Below, piece by piece: positions 23,521-34,818 of a stretch of 64,000 nucleotides of DNA (the stretch's first letter is position 1; each line of letters starts with the position of its first letter). The translations under genes and the position numbers were made by a program. The stretch covers positions 12,556,501 to 12,620,500 of the forward strand of contig NC_069083.1 in the NCBI RefSeq assembly GCF_947172395.1, read 5' to 3'. Under the pieces are notes generated by a model. That model saw only the letters and a program-made list of their open reading frames with translations, was not told the origin of the DNA and did not search any database. This DNA is from Bicyclus anynana. Lineage: Eukaryota > Arthropoda > Insecta > Lepidoptera > Nymphalidae.

Positions 23521-24145
23521 CATAGCTTATCTTGGAGCCATACTTTAAAGTTTCCTTGATTAATATCGAATGTAGGAATTTTCATGGTTTGCCATAGTTG
23601 GGAAATCTCTAACTCAATTAAATTGAGCTATAATAATTTAGTTGGACAACTTTTTAATTATATCGAAAGGGAATTATAATTTTGATGCGATCGGTGTCCA
23701 ATTTATTAGTTGGACGATTAATTGGAAAAGACTGCGGACTAACTTAAACGACTATACCTATTAATATACTCTGCGATTTAGTCGGCCAACTAAGAATTGT
23801 GAGTGAGATCTTAAGGCTCTATTAAGTCTACCGATTAACTTGAAATACTGTCATGCATAGGTACAGACAATGATACGGGTCACGTTTAATCCAGCAAATA
23901 CATAGTTTAGGTAGGTACATACTGTTTCGGAGGAAAAGAGAATCTTTTCGACGCGGACGAAGCTGCGCGCGTAACTTAGTAAATACCTAAATAATATGTG
24001 ACACATTCCCAATTTTATCTAAAGATATTGTCAATTTTGGCGAAACACTTGAGATTACAGTTACCGTAGGTTTAGTTAAAAGGAGAAGTGTCACAGAACG
24101 ACTTTTTACCAGTGCAGCGTAGTGAGCCGTGACTGTCACACGACT

Positions 24146-27100
24146 ATGGCGAGCGCCATTATTATCGCCCTGTTGGCAATCACCCATTCGTGAGTACATA
24201 ACATACATAATGTTTGTTTGATTTACATAGCCACAACATCCGCATAACCTCTGATTAAATCCAAACGAAACCTTTATTTGAATAACGCGAAAAGCTCGTT
24301 CTTAAAACGTTTGAGAAGTCGCTTATTTGTATTATTAATTGCTACCCAAAATTTTACAAAGTTATTTATAAATGAGGCATAAGAACCAGAGCAATCAAAC
24401 TTGATAGGATTATTCATTAATATTAATGAAACTCTATGTTACATACCAAACTGTTATAAGTTTAATATAATGTTTCTTTTTGTTTTAATTCTCAAATCTT
24501 TATCTATTAATAATGCAAATATGTTGGCAATTAACTTCATAAATGTCTAACCATATCTTTTAGAAACGGGAAATTATTCAACTGTAAGTAAATAAGGAGC
24601 CTTTTTTATCTACTTACCTATAAACTTGTATAATGTTACATATTATATATTATGTATTCTGTGGTATAAGGAAGGAAACTTCGACACGTGTAAAGTTTAA
24701 AATAACTTAACTGTAATAGATAGATAGGTATGTAAAATCGGTAAAATTGTAGGGAAATTGGGGGTAGGCAAATACTTTTAATGCTCGTACTTACGAATGG
24801 TAGGTAATTCATACATACTTAGATGAAAATTACTTGGCTAAAGCTCCGAGTAAATTTTTGGGGACCTAAGTTTTTACACGTCTACATTTTTCTTTTAAAT
24901 AAAAAATAAAGTTTAATTACTATAATATATACTACCCGACTACGTAAAAGGGGGTCTAAAAAGGAGGAAACATAATTTATTTAAGATAGAAATCGAAAAA
25001 TGCCAAAAATAGGTACGAAAATGGCCAAGGTAGAGCCGTGGTCTCTTTTTTGAGAGAATGAGACGGATCCTATGAAGGCATAGGCATTACTTTCCCTATC
25101 TACGAAAGGAAAATTGATGAAAATTACCTAACATTAATTTATTGACATACATACATCTACTTACAGCACAAGGATCCAATATTTTTCTTATTTTATTAAA
25201 AAAAATCCCCATTTGGTATGTATGGAACTAGATAAATTTTCGTGGACCCCCGGTTACGTAAGCATTGTGAATCCTGATTTTTAAGTCACGCCTACGTATG
25301 GTTGAGTTTCTTTCTGTTGACCACTTAAGAAGTCAATATATTAGAATTTAGTTATTAGAAAATGAATACATAGTTAAATACTATAGAAATCACTATAATA
25401 TGTTTAACTCTTTTTTCCAAGGGGGTTGGCACAATACACCAAATTTCCTGAAGGCTTTACATTCGGTGTCGCCACAGCGGCCCATCAGATAGAGGGAGCC
25501 TGGAATGTAAGCGGTAAGGAAATCATTTTCATAAAGGAATATTTGCTAAATATTTTTTATACCAATATTTCCATTCACCTCCAATTAATCAGTAAGAATG
25601 TGTTTGGAGTGGACACGTCAATAGTAGTAGATCTGTATAAACACCCGTGGCATCTCGGCGTCGATTGGTTACTGTATCTTGGAGGTATTGAGACTTCATC
25701 ATTGTTTCTTAACAGGTGTCTCAAACGGTAACACATCGTTAGGAAACCTGCATACCTGACAATTTTCTTAATTCTCTGTGTGTGAAGTCTGTCAATCCGC
25801 ATTGGGCGATCGCGGTGGACTGTTAGCCTAACCTCTCTCATTCTGAGAGGAGACGCGTGCTCAACAGTGAGCCGAAAATGGGTTGTTAATGATGATAATG
25901 ATGATGATTCTACATTAGTAAATAAGAAGTAGAAGAGTTTGCATGTTTAGAGTTAATAATTTTCATATGCCTAATATATTTTGTTAGTACAGTAAAATAT
26001 AATTTCGAAAGTCAGTTTCGGAGTAAAAAAAAATGCTGTCTTTCTCGCTTACCTATATAATTTCGTTTCTATTATGCATATTACATATAGCTGCAAAGTA
26101 AATTGATTATAATAAATGTGATTGCAAAAAAAAAAATGTAGCTTATCTAAAGTGATCAGTGAACACATGTGACTAATGGGTTTTTATTTATAGGTCAAGT
26201 ATTGCGCTAATCCTTACTTGTAGGTAAGCTCCTAATGATATTATGATTTTATTCTTTAAATCTGCTAATTAGTGCAGAACTAATTAGAGGGGTACAGTTT
26301 TTAGTTAGTATTTCGTTATACAGCCTAATTGGATTTTAATGTAAATAAGATAATACCTACTCGTGTACTCATACATAGTTGATGTAGAAAGGAATGCATC
26401 CTGGCATTTTAAATATCTAATTATCTAGCTTACTTGAGTACAACAAATTATTTCTATATTTTATCTTTAAAATCAAAAATATTTAAAAAGGCAGTTGTTA
26501 AAAAGCGCAAGACCATGAAGGCCAGACCTTCTGCATTTCATAAAAGATGGAAGTTTGTCAGTCCATGTCCGAACTAAAGATTTTTTAATTTTAAGTTTAC
26601 CAAGTTGTAGCGCGGTTGACTATAAAATATGCCATATTCACTCTTGCCCTGAAGGTCTTTAAACATATTATTATCATCATTATTAACCCATATTCGACTC
26701 ACTGCTGAGCTCGAGTCTCCTCTCAGAATGAGAGGGGTTAGGCCAATAGGTCCTCCAAGCGGGCACAATGCGGATTGGCTGACTTCACACACGGAGAGAA
26801 TTAAGAAAATTCTCTGGTGTGCAGGTTTCCTCACGATATTTAATTTATTAATTTAAACATATTATGCTGCATTTTATTAACTTAACGTTAAACTATCCTG
26901 CACATCGATTCTCTTTCTACAAACGCTGACGCTTCGAAATCTAACAAAATATATGGGAATGATAGATCCGATCGACAACTTGATAACGTGACCTGTCGAT
27001 AGTAAATGTTATTCCCATACATTTTTTAATTTTCGAAGCGTTAGCGTCTGTAGAAAGAGATTCGACGTACCACATGGCAACAGGCCCTGGTCGTATACGT

Positions 27101-30100
27101 TAACTAAGTTCAATTTAAAAAAAACTTGATGACTAAGCCTGGCTGTTGGTGCGACAAACCCACTAGGTGGTAACAGGGAGTCGCTAGATAAATGCGTTCA
27201 GCACTATGAGTAATAACACGTTGTAGGTAGGATATTTCCTTATTTCCGAAAACATCTTCTTTCCTACTTCTTTACTTGTTATCTCAAATGTCTTATCAAA
27301 TTGTTCGAGGGGATTCATGTCAATCAAATGTTTATCACGTATCTGAAACCCATGTGAAGTTCTACATAAATTGTGCCTATCAAACACTTGAGAATCAAAA
27401 GTATAAATATACCTACCTATCTACTTAGCAACAAAATTCTAAGTTGCTATATACCTAGCAATTTTAACTGATATTTTTATCCTAAACATTGATAAGTTAT
27501 ACCTAATAGCGCCCCAGTTTTCTAAAAAGTCTGAATGTGTGTGAATATATTTATTATCACAACCATTTTCAGAGCTTTGAACGTAGATTTCAAGTATCTG
27601 CCTACCTGTATAGATAACAGAAACTAGCCCTAGTTTAAGAACAGAAACTAGCCTAACTATTTTAGATAAATTTTCCATGACCCACGGATTTCCACGGTAA
27701 CGAAATAAAATTGTAATTTTCGGTTAGAGAGTCTAACTTGTGGCATTTGCCGGTTCCAGCTTATTCTACTGCGGCTTCTAGTTTTGTACCTACCTAACCT
27801 ATCTCTATCCATGAGCAGAGCAGGGAGCAAAAGTGTCAATAGCCCACATTAGGGTCTGCTCCATTTCTCAAGGAACAAGAATTTCTAATACTTAGGCACA
27901 TATTGTTTTACAATTCTAAACTCACAGGTTACGCGGCGAGAACTGTAAGCCTGGACTTGTGACGAAAACAAGACGAAAAGATCTCTTACGAACTTATCCA
28001 TAAACTCGTATATTTAATTTATTCCTAAAGTAGTCTGCAAACGCATATGATTAATTTTATGATTTACTAATGTCTCACCACAGGCAAATCAGAAAACGTT
28101 TGGGACCGGCTCAGCCACACCCGGCCGTGGATGATTGCGGATGGCACCAACGGTGACGTCGCATGCGACTCCTACAACAGATACCAGGAAGATGTGGACG
28201 CCCTCGCTCACATCGGCGTGGACTTCTATAGATTCTCTCTATCCTGGTCCAGGATCCTTCCCACGGGCCGCGTCGACTTCGTGAACCCCGACGGCATCCG
28301 TTACTACAACGCTCTCCTCGATGCTTTGGCAGAGAAAAATATTGAGCCACTGGTAACTAAGTTTTGATGTATAAAATATGATAAATAAGGAATTTTAATT
28401 TTGTTATTGCAGTTTTTTTATATTTCATTATAAATGTGCTTGGTGAATAAGTAAATTAATCATCATTAATCATTAGATGTTATGTGATAAGAGTTATAAA
28501 CACAAAGCTTCGGTTTCGTATAGAATACATTAGCATTACCTAGCTATTATTTAGAATTTAATTTATAAAACGTACCTACATTTTTTTATGATACGTAGGT
28601 ACGTTTAATATTTTTTTTATTCAAATAAAAAAAAATAAGTACTATTAAATAAATTACCTATTGTCGGGCGTAGTGTTTTATTATTCATAATTTGATTGTT
28701 TCAGGTAACCTTGTTCCACTGGGATTTGCCACAAACACTTCAAGATCTAGGCGGCTGGGCCAATCCGAAAATGATTGACTATTTCCGCGACTACTCTGAC
28801 TTGTGCTTTAGAGAGTTCGGTGACAGAATCAAATCCTGGATTACATTCAATGAGCCGTATGAAATTTGTGAAGACGCCTATGGCGATGACAAGAAAGCCC
28901 CTGCGATCGACAGCCACGGGGTTGGAAACTATCTATGCAGTGACACGCTTCTTAAGGCCCATGCGGAGTCCTATCACTTGTACAACGAGACTTATAGGCC
29001 GACACAGAATGGCAGAATCCAGATCTCAATCAACTCTATATGGTATGAGCCAGCTGACCCTGAGAACGCCGAGCAAGTTGCTCTGGCTGAAGTAGCCAAT
29101 CAGTTTAAGGTAAGGGCAATTCATGCTCGGATACTGAAACACCGCTGTGATAGCCCAGATGATATGACCTCTGCCTCCGATTCCGGAGGGTGAAGAAATT
29201 AAATATTGCGTGTCTTAAACGGTGAACGAAAACATCGTGAGGAAACCTGCATACCAGAGAATTTTCTTAATTCTCTGCGTGTTTGAAGTCTGCCCATCCG
29301 CATTGGACCAGCGTGGTGGACATTGGCCTAACCCCTCTCATTTTGAGAGGAGTCTTGAGCTCAGCAGTGAGCCGATTATGGATCTCTCACTTGTAGCACA
29401 CCGTCCTCAGTTGGATTTGAGTGTCGATTTAGTATTTGGACATTTGTCACTAACCAATCATTTAGCTACGTTAAAATGAACGTTGCTATACCTTGGCAAA
29501 TTCGTTCGTAACACTCCCGATGATCCGCGCGGGCCTTGAGGGGGCAATGCCCCGCACACACGACTTCGTACCCGCGCAGTGCTTTCCCCCCGTCGCCCGC
29601 ATATCATGAGAGTGTCATCAACGAACTTGTCAAGCTTATAACATGTAATTCTTCTTCCTTTCTAGTTCGGATGGTTTGCACACCCAATATTCACGGAAGC
29701 AGGTGGATATCCCACTGTCATGGTAGAAAATGTGGCACTACAAAGCAAGGCCGAAGGTTTACCCAAGCCACGTTTAGAACAATTCGACGATTACTGGATC
29801 AAGAGAATCAGAGGCACTTCAGACTTCCTAGGCATCAACCACTACACGACTCACTTGATCACTGGTGCCGGCGTGGACCCCATCGCCAAATCACCGTCCT
29901 GGCTGAAAGATATTGGAGCCGTAACAAGTTTGAAAGTCGGCACTGATTCCGCTTCTGAGTGGCTTCGGGTAATTTTCAATTTCTATGTATAATTTGAGAT
30001 TAATAACTAATTTTCATGGTGCTAAATCTACATATGTCTTGGGAATAATCATCTTACTTAGGTATTTATTTACATAATCAAGTCATATAACCAGCGGCTC

Positions 30101-31726
30101 CACTTTTTATAGGAAGCTATTTGTTGCCACTTGACTTGATTCTTGATAATGGATTCGAAAATGTACTTACGACTAGGGTTGCCAGGTCGCCAAACCTAAT
30201 AGCCGGACAGACCAGCCAATTTGACCGGACATTTGGGTAGAAAGGTCGGACACCATACATTTTGTGAGGATTTAGTCTCAGTATTAATAGGTCCGTGAGC
30301 GGCCAACAGTCGATTCTCGTCGCCTGCGCTCGGATACGCTCGGCGCTCGCTCGTTTGCGAAATGTAAAAAGCCTAATAAAAGCCGGACAAGTCGAACGTC
30401 GATCATTTTGGCCGGACACGCAATCTAAAAGCCTACCTATGTCCGGCTTTATCCCGACGCCTGGCAATGCTACTTACTACGTAGATATTCATTCAAATTA
30501 AATAAGTATTATTTTTTAATATTTTTTTTTTGTTTTACATGAAGGTGGTGCCCACTGGTTTTGCCAATTTCTTGCGTTGGTGTAAGAGCTCCTACAATGA
30601 CCCACCGATTTACATTACTGAAAATGGATTCTCTGACCGAGGCACCCTATTGGACTACGGAAGAATTAAATACTTTAATGTATGTATATCGATAACGAAT
30701 GAAATTGTTACAAATCAATATTACTTCATCGAACCTTTTACCTCAGACACTACCTTGTAAAACACGAAACGTTTTTATTTTCAGGATTATTTGTCTGAAA
30801 TTCTGAATGTGATCTACGACGATGGTGTCAACATCCTTGGCTACACAATTTGGACTCTTATGGACAATTTCGAATGGCGAGCTGGATTCTCGTATGTAGT
30901 TATTACGTATAACCCGTATTCGGCTCACTACTGAGCTCGAGTCTCCTCTCAGTATGAGAAGGGTTAGGCCAATAGTTCACCACGCTGGCCCAATGGGGAT
31001 TGGCAGACTTCACATACCCAATGAATTAACAAAATTATCCGGTTGCAGGTTAATTATTGCAGGTTTCCTCACGTTTTTTTTTCCTTCACCGTTTGAGACA
31101 CGTGATATTTAATTTCTTAAAATGTACACAACTGAAAAGTTGGAGGTGCATGCCCCGGATCGGATTGGAACCCACACCCTCCGGAATCGGAGGCAGAGGT
31201 CATATCCACTTGGCTATCAATTGCTTACTATAATTTGACGGTTTGTACGTTCCCCCTGTGATGCACCTAGCGGATTTTTTTAAACCTATAGAGGAAAAAG
31301 TCTCATTGGGAGATTAGTCTTGGCGCGCATGTTAGGCGCGCCAAGACTTTAAGGTTTATTTATATTAATCTGTACTTAGGTACGTAGTACGTAGGTATGG
31401 GGAGGTATCCTGTGCCTGAGGTTCGAGAAGTTTATAAATTCAAAATTGTTTTTTACAGTGAAAGATTCGGTTTATACAAAGTCGATATCACGGATCCAAG
31501 CTTACCACGAACACCGAAGCTGTCCGTCGAATACTGGAAGCAGCTGTGCGCCACGCGAGAGCTGCCTCAAGAAGACCGTTTCAAAGAGCCCGCTGTAAGT
31601 TCTCCGCACAAACCGTTTAAAAAACCCACTTTGCACGACTATAACCCATTAAGGCCTGTGGTACAGTATGTTCTATCAAATCCGATTATCGGAAATATAT
31701 TTGGGTTAATGAAAGGGCAATCTTAA
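24146..31726 (+). CDS. Glycoside hydrolase family 1, beta-glucosidase type (540 aa, eight exons)
   Basis: Seen: exons 24146-24189, 25422-25513, 28084-28352, 28705-29109, 29666-29968, 30545-30679, 30785-30891 and 31459-31726. All have GT/AG borders and consistent phases, totalling 1623 nt with TAA. Exon 1 plus the start of exon 2 encode the signal peptide MASAIIIALLAITHSGLA. Then come FPEGFTFGVATAAHQIEGAW (substrate Gln37), FHWDLPQ (His140), WITFNEP (acid/base Glu185), YITENG (nucleophile Glu397) and NFEW (Glu446-Trp447, glucose binding). Family knowledge: a retaining beta-glycosidase, secreted, often in gut or saliva. It could cleave plant glucosides; the sequence does not settle the substrate. 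The last exon adds about 50 residues beyond the usual C-terminus. SINEs sit in introns 2, 4 and 7. The gene appears intact. Confidence 0.94.
25713..25908 (+). repeat. SINE family A, 5'-truncated (GH1 intron 2)
   Basis: Body from GTGTCTCAAACGG through the 3' part and a (GAT)n tail; the tRNA-like head is absent. Confidence 0.8.
26668..26842 (-). repeat. SINE family A, 5'-truncated, inverted (GH1 intron 2)
   Basis: Tail (ATT/ATC)n at the left, body to the GCAGGTTTCCTCACGATA segment, then broken off. Confidence 0.8.
26895..27092. mobile_element. Palindromic MITE, family P (copy 1)
   Basis: Arms at about 26897-26940 and 27029-27073 pair (CTCTTTCTACAAACGCTGAC against its near-complement). The same element recurs at 41045-41226 and partly at 59505-59690. 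Confidence 0.8.
29140..29382 (+). repeat. SINE family A with internal deletion (GH1 intron 4)
   Basis: Begins 30 bp after the exon 4 donor. It has the A-box, the GGAGGGTGA junction and the 3' body, but the B-box part is deleted. Confidence 0.85.
30171..30470. mobile_element. Small non-autonomous transposon in GH1 intron 5
   Basis: Imperfect inverted ends GGGTTGCCAGG and (reverse complement) GCATTGCCAGG enclose a GCCGGACA-rich body. It is flanked by TACTTAC on both sides (30164-30170 and 30471-30477), a possible 7-bp target duplication. Confidence 0.6.
30903..31221 (-). repeat. SINE family A, full length, inverted (GH1 intron 7)
   Basis: Starts about 10 bp after the exon 7 donor; tail remnant at left, tRNA-like head with the A-box complement CCACTTGGCTATC at right. 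It carries an internal 16-bp duplication around GCAGGTTAATTATTGCAGG. Confidence 0.85.
31316..31348. repeat. Perfect 13-bp GC-rich hairpin in the last GH1 intron
   Basis: Arms 31316-31328 (AGTCTTGGCGCGC) and 31336-31348 are fully complementary around a 7-nt loop, about 110 bp before the last exon. Confidence 0.8.
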
Positions 31727-32387
31727 AACTTAATAGGCTTTAAATGTAGTAGGTACCTACAAGTAAAAAATATTGTGCCTTGCTTACTATATTTAAAAAT
31801 TCAACCAGCAAGCATTTGGATGGTTAACCCTAGATATCTTGTAAAAAAACTAATAACGCATGTTTCGAAAACAATATGCACTTCTTTTTTGCTTCTATGA
31901 ATTGTAACTGTGGAGGGATTGTTGACCTTTCCTTCATAGTAGTTAACAATGTAGGAGAAGTCAATGGCTCTGGCACTTGCGTTCAAGTTAGTATCTTGAC
32001 ACAACTACAATAATATTTCTCAAAGTGACGCGTACCAAATTAAGCCGAAGATATGCGCTGCAATATAATATCTCGTAAAAGACAAAATGGCATATTGTCT
32101 ACTCCCGCCAAATAGAATAGCGCCAAACCGAAAATATCGCTATCTCTTTCGTTGCGACGACGACGAAAGAGAGAGCGATATTTCTGAATCGGCCGCCATT
32201 GATTGACTGTCCTTTTCTCTTCAAGAGATATATCGTGGCATGCATCGTATGCCTACCGGTACTTGGTGGGACGCATTAAACTTAAACGCAATTGCATACA
32301 TTAAAAATTAACGCGTCATCTCCAAGGATAAGAAAATCAAGTCCGCCTTACTATAGTATCGCTCTGTGGAAATTGAACCAGAGTATA

Positions 32388-34818
32388 AAAGGAGATCATT
32401 CACGCCCCATACATTTTTGGGCTCTTTTTGAAAGTGCCGGCCAACAAAAAAAAATGCCACGACTCGTTAGAATTAGCTATTTGGAGCAATAGTTAATATG
32501 GCATAAAAGTTGTCAGGTGGCTCTGAACCAAGTTATACAGGTTCGACGATTCGTTATTTCCATACATTTTGTCAATTTTCAAAAGTGCCCGCTAAGAAAA
32601 AAAACTGATACGTATCATTAGAACTGCCCATTTGGAACAATAGTTAGTATGGCACGAATGTTGTAAGATTGCTCTGAATCAAGTTATACAGGTTCAATGA
32701 CTCGTCACTTCTATACATATTTTTGAGTTTTGTAAGTGATATAAATAATACGTATCGTTGTAACTAGCATTTGCAGCAATAGTTACTATGGCATAAACAT
32801 TTTAGTATAGCTCTGTGTCCAGTTATGCAGTTTCGATGATTCGTCAAATCCATATGTTTTATTGATTTTCAAAGTGCCGTTTTACAAAAATATGCACTTA
32901 TCACTGCACTTATCGTCAGAACTGCCCATTTGGAGTAATATTTAGTATGTCACGAATGCTGTAGGTTTGGTCTGAACCAAGTTATAAAGGTTCGATATCT
33001 CGTCGCTTATATGCATTTTATTGAGTTTTGTAAGTGCCCACCGACAATATTAATGATACGTATCGTTTTAACTGGTCGTTTGTGGCAATAGTTAGTATAA
33101 CACAAATGTTGTAGGGTCGTCATCTCCATACATTTTATTAATTTTAAAAGGTGCCTGCCAATAAAATTCTTACAGGTATCATTTTAACTGATCATATAGA
33201 CATACTTTGTCAGTTAGTATGGCAGACACGTTGTATAAATGCTCTGATCTAAATTATACAGGTGTGACTATTTGTAATATCCATACATTTTCTTGATTTT
33301 TAAGTGCCAACCATTAAAATGGTACGTATCATTAGAACTGGCTGTAATAGGAACGGGGAGTAATAGTTAGTATAGTACAACAAACGTTGTAGGCCTGCTC
33401 TGAGCCATGTTATACAAGTTCAATGATTCTTAATTTCTATGCATTTTATCGATTAAAGCAATACAGTTAGTAGGTAGGTATGACAGAAACATTGTATGAT
33501 TGCTCTGATCCAAGTTATTTGCGTTCGATGATTCGTCACTTATGTTTTTGTTGATATCTGAATGTAATGGGGAACGATAAATAGGTAATAATGATGAATA
33601 CTTAACTAATAATATGAAATAAATGTCATCATGGTGTAAGAGCTGTGTCATCATTATTTGTTATGTTCTTCCTTCTGGACCGTTTCTGCACTTGGCCATA
33701 TGATTCGCCGTTGTGCGTGTATTTGTTATGTTATTCAAGCTTGTAAACCGAAATTACCATTACTTGAAGAACTTCGTTTTTATTTCTCTCAATGCACAAT
33801 GACACAATTTTTAGTTACATTTGCACCATAATGTTGAATTTGTGCAAATGCTTAGAATCATTATTTCTATATTTTAAATTATTGCTTTTATGTTTTCCAA
33901 CTTTATTGGAAATCAATGAATGAAAGTTATGTAACTTGTTTCAGTACTAGAATTTTTTTCAAGCGTGTGCAACGTGTTACTAACTATTGCTCCTAATGAC
34001 TAGTTTTAACGTTAGGTACCATATTTTAGGTGAACGGTACTTAAAAAAATCAGTAAAATATATGGATGTGACGAATCATCTAAACAGTATAACTTGATTC
34101 GGATCTATACTACAACGTTAATGCCATAGTAATTATTACTGAAAATGGCTAGTTATAACGATAAATAGCATTTACTTTGTAACTTACAAAACTCCATCAA
34201 ATACATTGAAGTGACGAGACATCGAACCTGTATAACTTGGTTCAGAACAATCTTGCAACATTTGTGCCATACTAACTATTACTCCAAATGGGCAATTTTA
34301 ACCATAAGTACCATATTTTTGTTAAACGGTACTTTAAAAAATCAATAAAATAAATGGATTGGACGAATCATCGAAACTGTATAACTCGACACAAAGCTAT
34401 ACTACAATGTTTATGCCATAGTAATTATTGCTGCAAATGGCTAGTTATAACGATACGTATGATTTATTTTGTTTGCGGGGACTTACAAAACTCAGTAAAA
34501 TGTATAGAAGTGACGAGTCATCGAACCTGTATAACTTGGTTCAGTGCATTCCTACAACATTTGAGCTGTAGTAACTATTGCTCCAAGTGGATAATTCTAA
34601 CGATACGTACCAGTTTTTTTTCTTGGCGGGCACTTTTGAAAATTGACAAAATGTATGGAAATAACGAATCGTCGAACCTGTATAACTTGGTTCAGAGCCC
34701 TCCTACAACAATCATGCCATATTAACTATTACTCCAAATGACTAGTTCTAACGATTCGTGCTATTTTTTTTCGTTGGCCGGCACTTTCAAAAAGGGCCCA
34801 AAATGAATGATCTCCTTT
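32388..34818. mobile_element. Fold-back element: 2.4-kb inverted repeat made of ~150-bp tandem units
   Basis: The left arm (32388 to about 33560) is a direct array of about eight diverged ~150-bp units. Each has GTTATACAGGTTCGA-, CGTATCGTT- and GGAGCAATAGTTA-like segments. The right arm (about 33955-34818) is the same array inverted, and its units match the left arm in order from the outside in. The outer ends pair: AAAGGAGATCATT at 32388-32400 and its complement at 34806-34818. The loop is about 400 bp of unique AT-rich sequence with no transposase frame. The design resembles Drosophila FB elements; that assignment is inference. Confidence 0.75.

Larger units (their letters stand above)
21617..24145. 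other. Intergenic DNA upstream of the GH1 gene
   Basis: No convincing gene. It holds a SINE family B copy, a 69-bp tandem duplication and AT-rich unique sequence. A GGGGTC-rich patch at 22185-22265 resembles text at about 24955-25260. The ~150 bases before 24146 should include the GH1 promoter, but no TATA box is evident. Confidence 0.5.
25514..28083. other. Intron 2 of the GH1 gene (2.6 kb), repeat-bearing
   Basis: Holds a truncated SINE (25713-25908), an inverted truncated SINE (26668-26842) and a palindromic MITE (26895-27092). The remaining AT-rich sequence shows no recognisable exon; the minus-strand open frames near 27.2-27.7 kb have no known domain. Confidence 0.6.

Noticed and set aside
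27184..27678. Two minus-strand frames in GH1 intron 2 as a nested gene
   Set aside because: No domain, no splice partners found and AT-rich composition; not supportable.
28111..28350. 79-codon Arg/Gly-rich minus-strand frame
   Set aside because: Antisense shadow of GH1 exon 3.
34354..34725. 123-codon plus-strand frame with internal repeats
   Set aside because: Runs across repeat units of the fold-back arm; the internal similarity is that of the DNA repeat.
32388..34818. CRISPR-like or plain satellite array
   Set aside because: Units are ~150 bp, diverged and arranged as an inverted pair; the DNA is eukaryotic.
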